Below are positions 1-9,755 of a stretch of DNA of 40,181 bases, one piece after another. The stretch is taken from IMG/VR virus record IMGVR_UViG_3300037069_001029, positions 1 through 40,181 of that record; one strand, written 5' to 3'. Origin of the DNA: a virus. Within the stretch, counting starts at the first letter, position 1, and each line of letters opens with the position of its first letter. A model generated the notes under the pieces. It did not search any database, was not told where the DNA came from, and saw only the letters and a list, made by a program, of their open reading frames with translations. The position numbers were made by a program, and so were the translations under genes.

Positions 1-3
1 AGG

Positions 4-121
4 AGTCGGTCCACGCATAACAGCAAAGGAGTGCTACACATGTCATATCCAGCATCAAAGCTAATTACAAATTCTTATTATCTGTCTGGTGTTGTAGCCC
101 GCGATTTGCAATCTGTATCAG
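4..121. repeat. Terminal direct repeat, left copy (circular overlap)
   Basis: These 118 bases are identical to 40061-40178. The three bases outside each copy differ (agg against gct on the left, ctc against gcg on the right), as read-end noise in an assembly would. The simplest reading is a circularly permuted genome whose assembly overlaps itself, giving a unit of 40,057 bp. That is what headful (pac-type) packaging by a P22-like terminase produces. A true short terminal repeat in the virion cannot be excluded from sequence alone. Confidence 0.9.
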
Positions 122-744
122 GCGCTCAAGGTAGTGACGGATTAGACATGCTTAATGCGTTACTCGCATTTAAGACGGCTAATCAGAAGTTAATTCCTTA
201 TTACACGAAGTATTCATTCAATGCTGTCATTGGTCAAGAATCCTATTTTGTACCTAATTTGGTAGCACCTGAGACACTGACATTTAACATTGGTCCAGTA
301 CGTTACAGCTCACAACCTACGCCACGTAAGATCTACTTTGGTTCGGGTCGGGTTGATAACATCACATCTTTACCTTTTAATTGGCACGCTGAACGTTGTT
401 TTGGCGGGTCTAACGTATATCTATACTTTGTTCCTGATAACACTTACCCATGCATAATTTGGGGAAGGTTTTCATTACCGGCAGTGACGATGAATCAAGA
501 TTTGTCGTTAACGATGGATCCTTTTTATATTGAGTATTTGCGCTATGCATTAGCTGAATATATTGCTCAAGAAAACACAGTGAGTTTCCCTGCAGAATCA
601 CGTATGAGGCTTAAAGAACTTGAAGAAATGATTCAGGATATTTCTCCTCCTGATCTTACAGCTACTAAAACTTCCTCATTAAGCAGCGGACCTACGATGT
701 CGTGGGCTCAGGTTTCTCTTGGGAAGGGATGGTCTCCATCATGA
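40..744 (+). CDS. P22 gp4-like tail accessory factor (head completion)
   Basis: 234 aa, placed between the coat and gp10-like genes as gene 4 is in P22. In that family the protein binds under the portal ring and begins closing the head after packaging; P22 gp4 also has muralytic activity, which I cannot confirm here. The sequence is mixed alpha/beta, with an N-terminal helical part (residues about 1-70) and a helical segment near 160-200 that resembles the C-terminal helices of gp4-type proteins. I chose ATG 40 over the in-frame GTG at 31 because an AAGGAG box at 26-31 lies 8 nt upstream of it. The gene ends in an ATGA overlap with the next gene, suggesting coupled translation. A truncated copy at 40097-40181 is the circular overlap. 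The family call rests mostly on position. Confidence 0.72.
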   Translation: MSYPASKLITNSYYLSGVVARDLQSVSGAQGSDGLDMLNALLAFKTANQKLIPYYTKYSFNAVIGQESYFVPNLVAPETLTFNIGPVRYSSQPTPRKIYFGSGRVDNITSLPFNWHAERCFGGSNVYLYFVPDNTYPCIIWGRFSLPAVTMNQDLSLTMDPFYIEYLRYALAEYIAQENTVSFPAESRMRLKELEEMIQDISPPDLTATKTSSLSSGPTMSWAQVSLGKGWSPS

Positions 745-2183
745 ATAGTAGCCAAGATGTTCCACTTAATATGGTTGGCTCTAGCGTCTTTGGTCGATAC
801 CCAAAGATATCGAGTGAATATACACAGAACATGATCATTTCAGATGATTTCTTAGTACCCTATGCTGGGTATCAATTACGCACTGAGATAGGTGGTCTTG
901 GACGAGGATTGTTTGTTAGTCAAAAGTTAGGCAAAATGATTGCGGTGATCGATAGCACGGTGTATACAATTGATAGCAATTTGGACTACACACGTGTAAA
1001 CAACATAGCGACATTTGCTGGTAATGTTTCGATTGATGAAGATATCCAGAAAAACATCGCTATATGTGATGGCTTAAATATTTATTGTTATAACTGGGAC
1101 AAAAGTAAATTTACGAATGCTATATTAAATGGATTCGTTCCAAGTTATGTATGTTTTCAAGATGGAAGGTTCATAGCAACGGACGCTTTGAATTCGCAGT
1201 GGAGACTATCTGACCCTGTCTCAGCATCGACAGGTAGTCTTAACTTCCCAAACTCTTCGCAGTATGTAGGTTCATTCCAGACTAAGCCTGATAGCCCTAT
1301 TGCAGTTATCCGTTTCCCCGGACGTGGAAATGTTTTATTGATTATGGGTCATAACGTTTGCGAACTTTGGACGGACGTTGGTGCGCAATTATTTCCATAC
1401 CAAAAGAACACGTCATACAACATTGACTATGGTTGTATTAGCCCTGCAACAATTGCAGCTAATGAAAACATTGTTATTTGGCTGGGTGGTAATGAGCGTT
1501 CAGGTCCTGCAATCATGTACACGACTGGTGGTGATATCCAGCAGATCAGTACGGATGGTATCAACTTTAAGTTTGCTGAATTGAATAATCCTGCGAACTC
1601 GTATGGATTCTTATTCAAGCAAGATGGTCATTTGTTATACCAAATCACCTTTGCAGACCCGTCAGATAACTTCAGTCTTACTTACGACTTTAATACACAG
1701 AAGTTCTTTAACCTTACCAATGAATCTGGCCAAGCACACATTGCTAGAAAGTGTGTATTTTTTAATGGTAGTTATTATTTCTTGGGTGTAGATGGGAACA
1801 TTTACGAACTAAGCAGTGACTTTAGCAATTTCAACTACGGCGAAAATGACGACGGCATTGAAGTAATATGGCAGATTCCCCGTATTAGGATACCTGCAAC
1901 ATTTAGGTTACCGGATGGGTCACCATTTGTGACAAATTCTGTAACGTTCCCCGTGGAACAAGGGGTGAATAGTGGCGTTTCGCGTATTGATTTAAGTATA
2001 TCGAGCAATGGTGGGCAATTTTTTGGCAATAGTGTTGGCATGGAGCTTAATTCTATTGGTAATTACCGGAATAAGTTTATTTATCGTGGACTAGGCAGAG
2101 CAAACGAGATGACCACTCAGTTTAGGTTCTGGTCAAATGGGCGTTTCGTTGTAGGTAATGGCACCATGAGTATCTACAAATGA
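741..2183 (+). CDS. P22 gp10-like packaged-DNA stabilization / tail hub protein
   Basis: 480 aa, close to the 472 aa of P22 gp10. In P22, gp10 forms a hexameric ring that binds gp4, holds the packaged DNA and is the platform for tailspikes and needle. The N-terminal stretch (residues about 5-60, with NMVGSSVFGRYPKISSEYTQN) resembles the start of gp10-type proteins, followed by beta-rich, propeller-like repeats with many Gly/Asn turns. Start ATG 741 overlaps the gp4 stop (ATGA), so an upstream extension of 13 residues is not needed. The stop overlaps the next ATG in the same way. The order gp4-gp10-needle matches P22 and supports the call. Confidence 0.82.
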   Translation: MNSSQDVPLNMVGSSVFGRYPKISSEYTQNMIISDDFLVPYAGYQLRTEIGGLGRGLFVSQKLGKMIAVIDSTVYTIDSNLDYTRVNNIATFAGNVSIDEDIQKNIAICDGLNIYCYNWDKSKFTNAILNGFVPSYVCFQDGRFIATDALNSQWRLSDPVSASTGSLNFPNSSQYVGSFQTKPDSPIAVIRFPGRGNVLLIMGHNVCELWTDVGAQLFPYQKNTSYNIDYGCISPATIAANENIVIWLGGNERSGPAIMYTTGGDIQQISTDGINFKFAELNNPANSYGFLFKQDGHLLYQITFADPSDNFSLTYDFNTQKFFNLTNESGQAHIARKCVFFNGSYYFLGVDGNIYELSSDFSNFNYGENDDGIEVIWQIPRIRIPATFRLPDGSPFVTNSVTFPVEQGVNSGVSRIDLSISSNGGQFFGNSVGMELNSIGNYRNKFIYRGLGRANEMTTQFRFWSNGRFVVGNGTMSIYK

Positions 2184-2986
2184 ACATCCCTAACCTGCCT
2201 GTCGAAAAACTGACTAAAGAAGGCGGTGAAATAAATGATACCTGGCGTCAGTTCTTCGAGACGTTGATTAACCAATTACAATCAAATTTTTCAAATGAAG
2301 GTGTTACAACACCGTCATTAAGCTCAGCTTCTACGACCCAATATCCAAGTGGACAGTTTGCATTGCTCACTAAATCACCAAGCGGGACATTTGCTTACGA
2401 TACCAATGGCAATTTGCCTAAAGTTAATGTCAATGGCACATGGAAATCGCTACTCACATCAACTACAGGCAGTAATGCTGAAGGTGTATTAATAGGTGAT
2501 GGAGATGGTGGTGTAAACGGGATTATTCTTGGCGCAGGACAATTGGTTATTGGTACGAACACTATTAATCCTGTAGGTGCAACTCTGACTAGTGGCGACA
2601 ATATTACGATTAGTTCATCTTCAGGGTCTATACAGATAAGCGCAACTGGATCAGCATCATTTGATTGGGTTCACCAAACAACTACATCAGTCACTATGCT
2701 ACCTAATACTGGTTATCAAGTTGATAATTCAGCACTGGTGACACTGTCATTACCTACTTTCCTACACGCGGGAGATGAATTTGAAATTGAAGCATATGGT
2801 GCTGGCGGTTGGATTGTCGCACAAAATGCTGGTCAATCGATTGTTTTTGGGAATATCACAACAACTGTAGGTGCTTCAGGATCAATCGCATCAACGAATG
2901 TGGGAGACTGTATTAGGATGGTAGTTAATCCAGATAATACGTCACTTACTGTGCTATCCGCAGTAGGTAATTTGGCTGTGATTTAG
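2180..2986 (+). CDS. Needle/fibre-like tail protein (gp26 position)
   Basis: 268 aa, starting in an ATGA overlap with the gp10-like gene. The N-terminus (residues 1-40) has a helical NxxWRQFFETLINQLQ-type segment that could trimerise or anchor. Residues about 45-90 carry a beta segment with FAYDTNGN and VNGTWKSL motifs common in fibre proteins. The last 100 residues form a jelly-roll-like domain with a GAGGWIVAQNAGQSIVFG core and a final VLSAVGNLAVI strand, a module I recognise from several phage fibre and tail proteins. In P22 the tail needle gp26 lies here, but gp26 is a long coiled coil and this protein is not. It may replace the needle or be a short fibre. Confidence 0.55.
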   Translation: MNIPNLPVEKLTKEGGEINDTWRQFFETLINQLQSNFSNEGVTTPSLSSASTTQYPSGQFALLTKSPSGTFAYDTNGNLPKVNVNGTWKSLLTSTTGSNAEGVLIGDGDGGVNGIILGAGQLVIGTNTINPVGATLTSGDNITISSSSGSIQISATGSASFDWVHQTTTSVTMLPNTGYQVDNSALVTLSLPTFLHAGDEFEIEAYGAGGWIVAQNAGQSIVFGNITTTVGASGSIASTNVGDCIRMVVNPDNTSLTVLSAVGNLAVI

Positions 2987-3044
2987 ATCATTTTACGATC
3001 TAGTTGTGATATATTAATACGAATCAAACATGGAGTGTTTGGAT

Positions 3045-3638
3045 ATGGAATTAGAAGATATTTTTGGTCCAAGTTGGTTAATGAATGCTATGGGGATGAA
3101 AAATCCCGCTGATAAAGCAATGGGTTATTACGATCAGATTCCAGGCGCAATGAAGCCTTACTACGACCCGTATATCAATGCCGGTAGATCAGCATTGCCC
3201 ACCTTGCAAAACCAATACAGCAACCTTCTGAATGACCCTACGTCATTGATGAGCAAAATAGGTGGTAACTACCAGAAATCACCTGGTTATCAGTTCCAAT
3301 TTGATCAAGGTATGGCTGGCGCTAACAATGCCGCTGCTGCTGGTGGAATGTTGGGTTCTCCTCAACATCAACAACAAGCTGCTACGGTGGCTAATGGTCT
3401 TGCTAACCAAGATTATTACAACTATATGAATCACGGTATGAGTAGTTACATGCAGGGTTTAAATGGCATGTCTGGTCTAAACCAAATGGGCTATAACGCA
3501 TCTACTGGGTATGCAGATAATCTAGCGGCGTCATTGATGAATCAAGGCAACCTGAAATACGCAGGTCAAGCTAATCGCAATCAAATGATTGGTGGCATGT
3601 TTGGTTCGATAGCTGGAATGGGCATGAACATGATGTAA
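3045..3638 (+). CDS. gp7-like internal virion / DNA ejection protein
   Basis: 197 aa, against 229 aa for P22 gp7, and the first of three genes in the gp7-gp20-gp16 position. Residues about 20-45 contain the GAMKPYYDPYINAGRSALP segment typical of gp7-like ejection proteins, followed by a low-complexity Gly/Ala/Asn/Met-rich part (GANNAAAAGGMLGSPQHQQQ) and a short hydrophobic Gly/Met C-terminus. In P22 these proteins leave the virion with the DNA and form a channel across the cell envelope. I prefer ATG 3045, which has GGAG 9 nt upstream, to ATG 3030, which has no ribosome site. A weak 6-bp inverted repeat just after the previous stop is not a convincing terminator. Confidence 0.7.
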   Translation: MELEDIFGPSWLMNAMGMKNPADKAMGYYDQIPGAMKPYYDPYINAGRSALPTLQNQYSNLLNDPTSLMSKIGGNYQKSPGYQFQFDQGMAGANNAAAAGGMLGSPQHQQQAATVANGLANQDYYNYMNHGMSSYMQGLNGMSGLNQMGYNASTGYADNLAASLMNQGNLKYAGQANRNQMIGGMFGSIAGMGMNMM

Positions 3639-3669
3639 ATGTGATAGTTAACATGTAAAGGGATTTTAT

Positions 3670-5109
3670 ATGGCAATACCAGTTCAGCAATTTCCTATTT
3701 TAAGCTTTGAGCAGGCTAATCCTTTATTGGCTGGCATGCAGTCTGCGAACAGTATTTATAGTGGTTTGTTGCAAAACCAAAATCAACGTAACGTTAATAA
3801 ATATCAGCCTGATATGTTGGCACAGCAGTTACAGAAGCTGAAATATAACAACGATATTCTTGCTCCACAGGCGCAATATGCTCCGCAGATGACACAGGCG
3901 GAACTTGCTAATAAACAAGCTATAGCACCGCATATGAATGCTGAGACAGGATTGATTAATCAGCAATCTAGATATTATGGCAGAGAAGCAGAAGCTAGAA
4001 TTGGACAAATGCAAGCATCTGGGGAATTAACTAGAACCCAGGCTGATTTCTTACGAAAAACTTTACCGTATAAAATTCAAGAAGCAAAAGCTTCAACATT
4101 TACTGATCCAATTTTACACAGATTAAGTGAATTGCAGTATGCTCAAAATGGTGCGATCGACCCTGAATTATTGAAGCAAATTGGCGTTGGTCAACCCCAA
4201 GGTGATCAACAAGGGAATCAGCAAATAAACGGGTTGCCTAACATTCCAATGAATGGTGGATCAATGAATCAAGATCCATTAGCCAACGCATTACAGCAAT
4301 CGATGGGAGCAAATGGTCTGCCACCAACACCTATAAATGCACCTAAAGCTTTCCAAGGTTCTGCATTATCTAATTGGGCTCTTAGTGGTAGTCCTTATGG
4401 ACCATTGCAACAAATGCAAATGAAGAGTCTTGAGCATCAAATGGTAGAAGAGGCTAAAACTGGAGTTCATAGTTACAACACTGTTCAAACTAGCGCCAGT
4501 GAGGCTGCTGATCAAGCTGTTGATATGAAGCGTGACGTTGAAAAGTTTAATGATGCATATTCACGGTTAAATACTTTAGAAAGAGGTCCGGTTGCTGGGA
4601 AAGGTCCAGCTGTGACGGGCGCTGCCAAAGATGCAGAAGCTGCTTCGTCTAAAATGCTTGCTACTTATGCAAGAATGGCTCAGCAAGGACATATTACTAA
4701 TACTGATTTTGAATTATTCAAATCTTTGAAATTAAATAGAGAAATGACACCAGATTCAGTTAAAACAATGTCAAAGTTTACGAATATGATGGCGGATAGA
4801 TTACAAGAACGACCAGAGTTTCTTAATACAGCACGCAAACTTGGTTTAAATGCGCAAGAAGCTCAAACATTATGGACTCGTTATGATAATGATAGACCTA
4901 TTTTTGATTACAAAACAAAAACTCCGTTAACTAAGAACTTAAGCACTTGGCAGTCATTTTTAACACCTCAAAAAATTAATGATGTACGTGAAGGAAAGCG
5001 TGAACCAGTTGATTACTCTGATAAGAAAGCTGACAGTACTCCTGACTATTCTAATATGTCATTATCAGAATTAATGGAAGAGCGTAAACGACTTGCGGGA
5101 GGTGCTTAA
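3670..5109 (+). CDS. gp20-like internal virion / DNA ejection protein
   Basis: 479 aa, very near the 471 aa of P22 gp20, second of the ejection trio. It is strongly helical, Gln/Ala-rich and soluble, with long amphipathic stretches at residues about 15-140 and 270-430 and a Gly/Asn/Pro-rich linker near 175-235. It has an aAGGGA-type ribosome site at 3659-3664. Its stop overlaps the next ATG (TAATG at 5107-5111). Assignment rests on order, length and composition rather than a catalytic motif. Confidence 0.6.
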   Translation: MAIPVQQFPILSFEQANPLLAGMQSANSIYSGLLQNQNQRNVNKYQPDMLAQQLQKLKYNNDILAPQAQYAPQMTQAELANKQAIAPHMNAETGLINQQSRYYGREAEARIGQMQASGELTRTQADFLRKTLPYKIQEAKASTFTDPILHRLSELQYAQNGAIDPELLKQIGVGQPQGDQQGNQQINGLPNIPMNGGSMNQDPLANALQQSMGANGLPPTPINAPKAFQGSALSNWALSGSPYGPLQQMQMKSLEHQMVEEAKTGVHSYNTVQTSASEAADQAVDMKRDVEKFNDAYSRLNTLERGPVAGKGPAVTGAAKDAEAASSKMLATYARMAQQGHITNTDFELFKSLKLNREMTPDSVKTMSKFTNMMADRLQERPEFLNTARKLGLNAQEAQTLWTRYDNDRPIFDYKTKTPLTKNLSTWQSFLTPQKINDVREGKREPVDYSDKKADSTPDYSNMSLSELMEERKRLAGGA

Positions 5110-6767
5110 TGATAAGTTCACGCAATCCTCAATTAGACGCTATTGATGCTGAGATTGCTAAAAGACAAAAATTAGCTGAAATTGATGCGCATATTTCTCA
5201 AAGAAAACAGGATCAAAATTTAGGGGCATTTAGGCAATCACCTAATCAAAGTATGTTTGCACCTTTACTTAATTCACCACACGCTGCGCAAATGCCTGAA
5301 GGGAAGTATGCTAATCAAGAAGCGCAAATGTTGGTTTCAAATTTAATTCCTGTTGGAAGGCTGTCTAATCGAATTCCAGGTATTAGCGGCGTTAAGAAAT
5401 ACGCAACAGATTTGTTAGGATCCATGCTGCAAAATGGAGCTATTAGTGGTGGCATGAATGCCCTTAATACTAAACCAGGGCAAGATATGGGTGAGCAATT
5501 TGGTGAAGGTGCTGCAGTAGGAGCGGGCGCAACAGCCATCATTAATCCTTTAGCATCGTTATTGGGTCATGGTAATCCACTGGTAAGATTAGCAAGTGCT
5601 GCTCTATTAGGAGGCGGTGCGACAGCTGCTGCTGGACTAGGGTTTGGGCATCATAGCAGTGTTGCTGATGTTGGGGGTGCAGCTTTGGCAGCTGCTCTTG
5701 CTTTGCGTGGTGGGAATGCTAAAGATCTAGTGTTAAAAAATATTATTTCAAAGATTAATCCTGAAGAAGCCCTGCCAAGAGCTCAAGCAGCAGAAAGATT
5801 AAATTTAACTATTAAACCAGAAGAAGCAGATCCTAATGCATATTTAGGTGCTGTGTCAGGAAAGCTTGGTAAAACTGCTGAAGGTTCCGAAAAGCTATTT
5901 CAATTCGATCAGAAGCGATCAGGTGAAGAGAAAAATGCTATCAGCAAATTACTTGATACTATTTATGATAAATCTCCAGAATCTGCTCAAAGTATTAGAA
6001 ATCTATATAGCACCGCATACAAATGGAATGTGAAACCTGAAGTATTGGGTAAATTTAAAGATGATGAATTGATTAATCAAGCATTTGAAAATGTTCAAAA
6101 CGATGTTGCTTACCGTAAGAAACTTCTAGGTGTTCCAGAAAACAACTATCAATATTTAGACCAGGTTAAGCGTGCTCTAAATGATATGGAAGGTGTAGCA
6201 AAACGCGCCGGCAACAATGACAAAGCAAGAATAATTACTGGGACACGTAAAGAATTTGAAAATGTTTTAGATTCTAGTAATCCAACTTATAAAGATGCTC
6301 GTGCAGAAGCGCAGAAATCTATAATTCGTAGTCAGATGGAAAAGAAACTGAATATGACTTCAGGGCGCGGGACAGAGTTCGCAAGAAAGTTTTTAAATAA
6401 TGATGATAAATTTAATGACCTTGTGAAAGCATTGTCTAATGCTCCTAAGGCGCAAGATCAACTTCGTGATATGAAACAAGTATTTCCTTATTTGATTAAT
6501 GAAAACTCTAGCCGTAGTTCGTATAAGTTAATGCAAAACAACATGCCTAAGGCACGTAACACAAAAGATTCGGCTCTAGATTTCTTACATTCTTTACAAG
6601 GTGCTAAATACGATAAAGCAGCCATTGATTTGACACGTAGTCGAAACTGGGTAAATGAGATTTCAAATCTTGGTAAATTACAAGGTGTGCCGGGTAAAAC
6701 ATTAACTTTAGCTGACATTTTAGCTAGAAATTTAGGAATAGGATTGAATAACGCAGTTAAAGAGTAA
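5109..6767 (+). CDS. gp16-like internal virion / DNA ejection protein
   Basis: 552 aa (P22 gp16 is 609 aa), third of the ejection trio and translationally coupled to the second by TAATG. The first 35 residues are a charged helix. Residues about 125-200 form a long Gly/Ala-rich hydrophobic region (for example AALLGGGATAAAGLGFG) able to enter or cross a membrane, fitting a protein that helps DNA across the inner membrane. The remaining 350 residues are charged and helical. No lytic transglycosylase or peptidase motif is visible. Confidence 0.6.
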   Translation: MISSRNPQLDAIDAEIAKRQKLAEIDAHISQRKQDQNLGAFRQSPNQSMFAPLLNSPHAAQMPEGKYANQEAQMLVSNLIPVGRLSNRIPGISGVKKYATDLLGSMLQNGAISGGMNALNTKPGQDMGEQFGEGAAVGAGATAIINPLASLLGHGNPLVRLASAALLGGGATAAAGLGFGHHSSVADVGGAALAAALALRGGNAKDLVLKNIISKINPEEALPRAQAAERLNLTIKPEEADPNAYLGAVSGKLGKTAEGSEKLFQFDQKRSGEEKNAISKLLDTIYDKSPESAQSIRNLYSTAYKWNVKPEVLGKFKDDELINQAFENVQNDVAYRKKLLGVPENNYQYLDQVKRALNDMEGVAKRAGNNDKARIITGTRKEFENVLDSSNPTYKDARAEAQKSIIRSQMEKKLNMTSGRGTEFARKFLNNDDKFNDLVKALSNAPKAQDQLRDMKQVFPYLINENSSRSSYKLMQNNMPKARNTKDSALDFLHSLQGAKYDKAAIDLTRSRNWVNEISNLGKLQGVPGKTLTLADILARNLGIGLNNAVKE

Positions 6768-6791
6768 TTGCGATTTATAAAAGGACTTAAT

Positions 6792-9194
6792 ATGGCAACT
6801 GTTACACCGATACTTGCACCAAGTTTAGAAACTTACTTTATCGATAAAGATACAGGTTTGCCATTAAGTGGTGGTCTTGTTTATACCTATTCGGATAGTT
6901 CACGTGGCACACCTAAGTATATTTATACACTTACGGGTAATCCCCCGAACTACACATATACTGCATTACCTAATCCATGTGTTTTGACAGCGAATGGTAC
7001 GTTCTCAGATACGAATGGAAACGATATTATTCCTTATTATTTCCCATATGACGGCACCCCTACTAACACACTTGGTACTATTGATAACTACTACATCGTA
7101 GTTACAAGCGCAACAGGTGTAACGCAGTTCTCAAGATCTGCATGGCCAAATGCTTCTGCAAGTGGATCAACAATAGCAGCGAATTTCAATAACTATATTC
7201 CTAACGGTCAGTTTTTAACGCATAACAGCATTGCCGCTAATCCTTTAGCATCTCCTCCAACAGTTGCTGGACAGATTACACAAGCTGTAACGCAGTTAGC
7301 ACCAGGAGGCTGGACATTTGTTAAAGCTGCTGGGTTTACTTCTGTTGATACAGTTACTTTCCAACGAAACAATGCTCCAATTGCAAGCCCAGGATTACCT
7401 ACACAAAATCCAAGATATAACCTTCAGTTTGTCCGATCTAGTGTAGGTGGTGGTGATAATCCTAGCTTGATGGTCCAGTTCCCAGATGTTAATAAATTCT
7501 CGTATGGAAATACCTATACTTTCGGATTTGTTGGGCAAGCACAAAGTAACGTCACTGTCACATTTTCAACATATCGTTATTTTGGCAGTGGAACATCACA
7601 GATACCTATTCCCATAGCTAAAGGAACATTTGCTATAACACCAACTGCGCAAGCATTTTCTCAAGCGTTTACATTTGATAGTAACGTTGGGCTGACGATC
7701 GGTCCTAATGATGATGATTATGTTGGTTTGATGCTGACATTTTCTAATATCATACAAAATGTGACATTAGATAACTTTATCTTAACTGACGGGGATGTTT
7801 CGTTTACTTACGCTAATCAATTCCCAGCAACAACAAATGCTCATATGTTGGTCAATTCATTGGTATCTGCAACACCAAAAAGTGACGGAAGTGACCTATA
7901 TTTACCATTGAAGTTCACGCAATCTGGATTAGTAGCAGATCATAGCGAAGTTGGTCAAGTTGTGGCCATGCCAAACTTAAGTAGTTTCAGTGGCAATCTT
8001 TCAACCAATAGCAATTTAATGTTAGCCAATGGCCAATCATATCCGGCATCTGGATATTCGCCACTAGGTATTCCCTATTCACGTTTACAGTCTGTTTATC
8101 TCGCAGGCGGGGCATTGAATACACCTCAATTCGGAACAGGTGCTAACTTCGTTACAGCGTATATTGAAGCAGGTGCACCACAGAAATTTACGTTAACAAC
8201 AAATATGCTAGGCACACCGGCGATCCCTGTTGATGTTTCTACGCATTTCACCTTTACCCAAATTATTGCAGGCTCTACAGGTGGAAATGGTGTAGTTGCT
8301 TACACTGGTGGAACTAACTACGTAACTGCAATGGAAACTGCTTTAGCTACCCAAGGGGTGACTGCTGGTGGTGGTACTGGCCCGTTTGCCGGTAACAGCG
8401 TTACTGAATATCGAAATGCAACTGGAACTTACCATGCATTTAATATTGTAGTTCCTGCAGCTAGCGCAATAGCAAATCCTGGGGGGGCTGGGTATTACAT
8501 ACAGTTTTACACCGGGGCAAATGCTGGTCATTATATGTGGTTTAAGATAACCAATGAAACTCAACCATCTGGTATTGGCACTGCAATTCCCGTCGTACTT
8601 GATGCAGCTATGTCAAATTATGATGTGGCGACAGTAATAGCCAATGCATTATCTGGTTTGCAGCTTTATACAGTTACCTGTGGTGCTGCAAGTACATTTA
8701 CAGCGGGTGCTTATTGGCAATTTACTGCAAATGCTACCTTGTATGTTCCTTGGTATATTATTGATGGAGTAGGGACGGCCCCAACCGTATCAAATTCTGT
8801 TTTAATACCAATTAGCATCGCGAGCACGGCAACAGCTGCGCAAGTAGCTAGTGTTACGCAAGCTGCAATCAATGCATTCTATTTTGCTGTACCAAACTTA
8901 GCAGGGTTAACATTACGTGGCGCTGATCCAACTGGTGAATGGGATATTGATTTCTATAAACGTTTCTCATTGATTAATACGCTCACGGGTGGGAATGCAG
9001 GTAGTTTTGAGCTAGATCAGCTGTCATCACATTACCATACAGGGTCAATTGTTGCTGGAACCGCAGCAGGGCAAGGTTCTGCAGGACGAGCAGGTATACC
9101 GCCAGAAGTAGATATTAATTACATAACTAATCAAACTGGTGGGTCTGAAACACGATCTGTTAATATGAGCGTAATATGGGCAATTAAGTACTAA
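6792..9194 (+). CDS. Large tail fibre/spike-type protein with collar-like C-terminus
   Basis: 800 aa, first of the fibre cassette, in the position of the P22 tailspike but unrelated in appearance. The N-terminus (residues about 1-110: LETYFIDKDTGLPLSGG, then DGTPTNTLGTIDNYYIVVT) is a virion-attachment module common at the start of phage fibres. The middle is beta-rich, with a carbohydrate-binding-like segment at about 155-350. The last 100 residues (LAGLTLRGADPTGEWD, SFELDQLSSHYHTG, GGSETRSVNMSVIWAIKY) match the tail-collar/short-fibre tip pattern with an HxH-like motif. ATG 6792 has AAAAGGA upstream. No endorhamnosidase or lyase residues are recognisable, so receptor binding is likelier than depolymerisation. 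Confidence 0.75.
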   Translation: MATVTPILAPSLETYFIDKDTGLPLSGGLVYTYSDSSRGTPKYIYTLTGNPPNYTYTALPNPCVLTANGTFSDTNGNDIIPYYFPYDGTPTNTLGTIDNYYIVVTSATGVTQFSRSAWPNASASGSTIAANFNNYIPNGQFLTHNSIAANPLASPPTVAGQITQAVTQLAPGGWTFVKAAGFTSVDTVTFQRNNAPIASPGLPTQNPRYNLQFVRSSVGGGDNPSLMVQFPDVNKFSYGNTYTFGFVGQAQSNVTVTFSTYRYFGSGTSQIPIPIAKGTFAITPTAQAFSQAFTFDSNVGLTIGPNDDDYVGLMLTFSNIIQNVTLDNFILTDGDVSFTYANQFPATTNAHMLVNSLVSATPKSDGSDLYLPLKFTQSGLVADHSEVGQVVAMPNLSSFSGNLSTNSNLMLANGQSYPASGYSPLGIPYSRLQSVYLAGGALNTPQFGTGANFVTAYIEAGAPQKFTLTTNMLGTPAIPVDVSTHFTFTQIIAGSTGGNGVVAYTGGTNYVTAMETALATQGVTAGGGTGPFAGNSVTEYRNATGTYHAFNIVVPAASAIANPGGAGYYIQFYTGANAGHYMWFKITNETQPSGIGTAIPVVLDAAMSNYDVATVIANALSGLQLYTVTCGAASTFTAGAYWQFTANATLYVPWYIIDGVGTAPTVSNSVLIPISIASTATAAQVASVTQAAINAFYFAVPNLAGLTLRGADPTGEWDIDFYKRFSLINTLTGGNAGSFELDQLSSHYHTGSIVAGTAAGQGSAGRAGIPPEVDINYITNQTGGSETRSVNMSVIWAIKY

Positions 9195-9219
9195 TACATA
9201 TTTATACCAAGGAGGGTAT

Positions 9220-9573
9220 ATGACAACAATGCTATCAATGGCTTCAGACGTAAGAGGGAATAACACATTTGGTTTAGTGCCATCTGATATTAAGTATGGA
9301 ACTACATTAACCAGTGGTGGTGGGCAACAAAGCGTTACTGTTCCTATGGCAACTGGGATCACTAATTGGTTGGTAATCATAACAACTGATCCAGGTTATC
9401 GCGTATGGGTAGCCTATAATGGACAAACCGCTATAATCCCTGGCGCATCAGTTGCAGCTACAAATTCAGAGTTAAACCCGCCTCCAAGAGTTGTAACTGG
9501 GGGATCAACTATCAACATGATTACTCCAGATACATCCGTTGGGGTTGGAGTAGTGTTCTATGCCATTAATTAA
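9220..9573 (+). CDS. Small structural protein of the fibre cassette
   Basis: 117 aa with a perfect ribosome site (GGAGGG at 9211-9216). It is wholly beta-rich and polar, with GQQSVTVPMATGITNWLVII in the middle and a final VGVGVVFYAIN strand, consistent with a single jelly-roll or Ig-like domain. It lies between two fibre genes and overlaps the next small ORF by 14 nt in another frame. It may be a fibre tip, adaptor or head/tail decoration. I do not recognise a family. Confidence 0.6.
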   Translation: MTTMLSMASDVRGNNTFGLVPSDIKYGTTLTSGGGQQSVTVPMATGITNWLVIITTDPGYRVWVAYNGQTAIIPGASVAATNSELNPPPRVVTGGSTINMITPDTSVGVGVVFYAIN

Positions 9574-9739
9574 TGGGAATGGCCCAAAATTTTGTCCTGT
9601 AAAATTTAGTCCTTTTGTTAAATCTTACGAGATTAAAAGTAACTCACCACCACCCGTGTCATATTTTGTCATTAAACAAGATGGTACATTTGTGATCAAA
9701 CAAGATGGAACGAGTGTTATTAAATCAGGATCTACATAG
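9560..9739 (+). CDS. 59-aa ORF with repeated VIKQDGT motif
   Basis: 59 aa, starting 14 nt inside the end of the preceding gene and ending 16 nt before the next ATG. The C-terminal third has three versions of one unit: VIKQDGTF, VIKQDGTS and VIKSGST. The N-terminus is Pro/Lys/Phe-rich (NGPKFCPVKFSPFVKS). Spacing and overlap suit a translated gene, although no strong ribosome site precedes it, so coupling to the upstream gene is likely. The repeats look like short beta strands, perhaps an adaptor between fibres. Function unknown. Confidence 0.5.
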   Translation: MPLINGNGPKFCPVKFSPFVKSYEIKSNSPPPVSYFVIKQDGTFVIKQDGTSVIKSGST

Positions 9740-9755
9740 TTAAAAGGATTTAACA

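Noticed and set aside
1378-1584. Overlapping ORFs inside the gp10-like gene
   Set aside because: No ribosome site, and frame follows the codon structure of the long gene.
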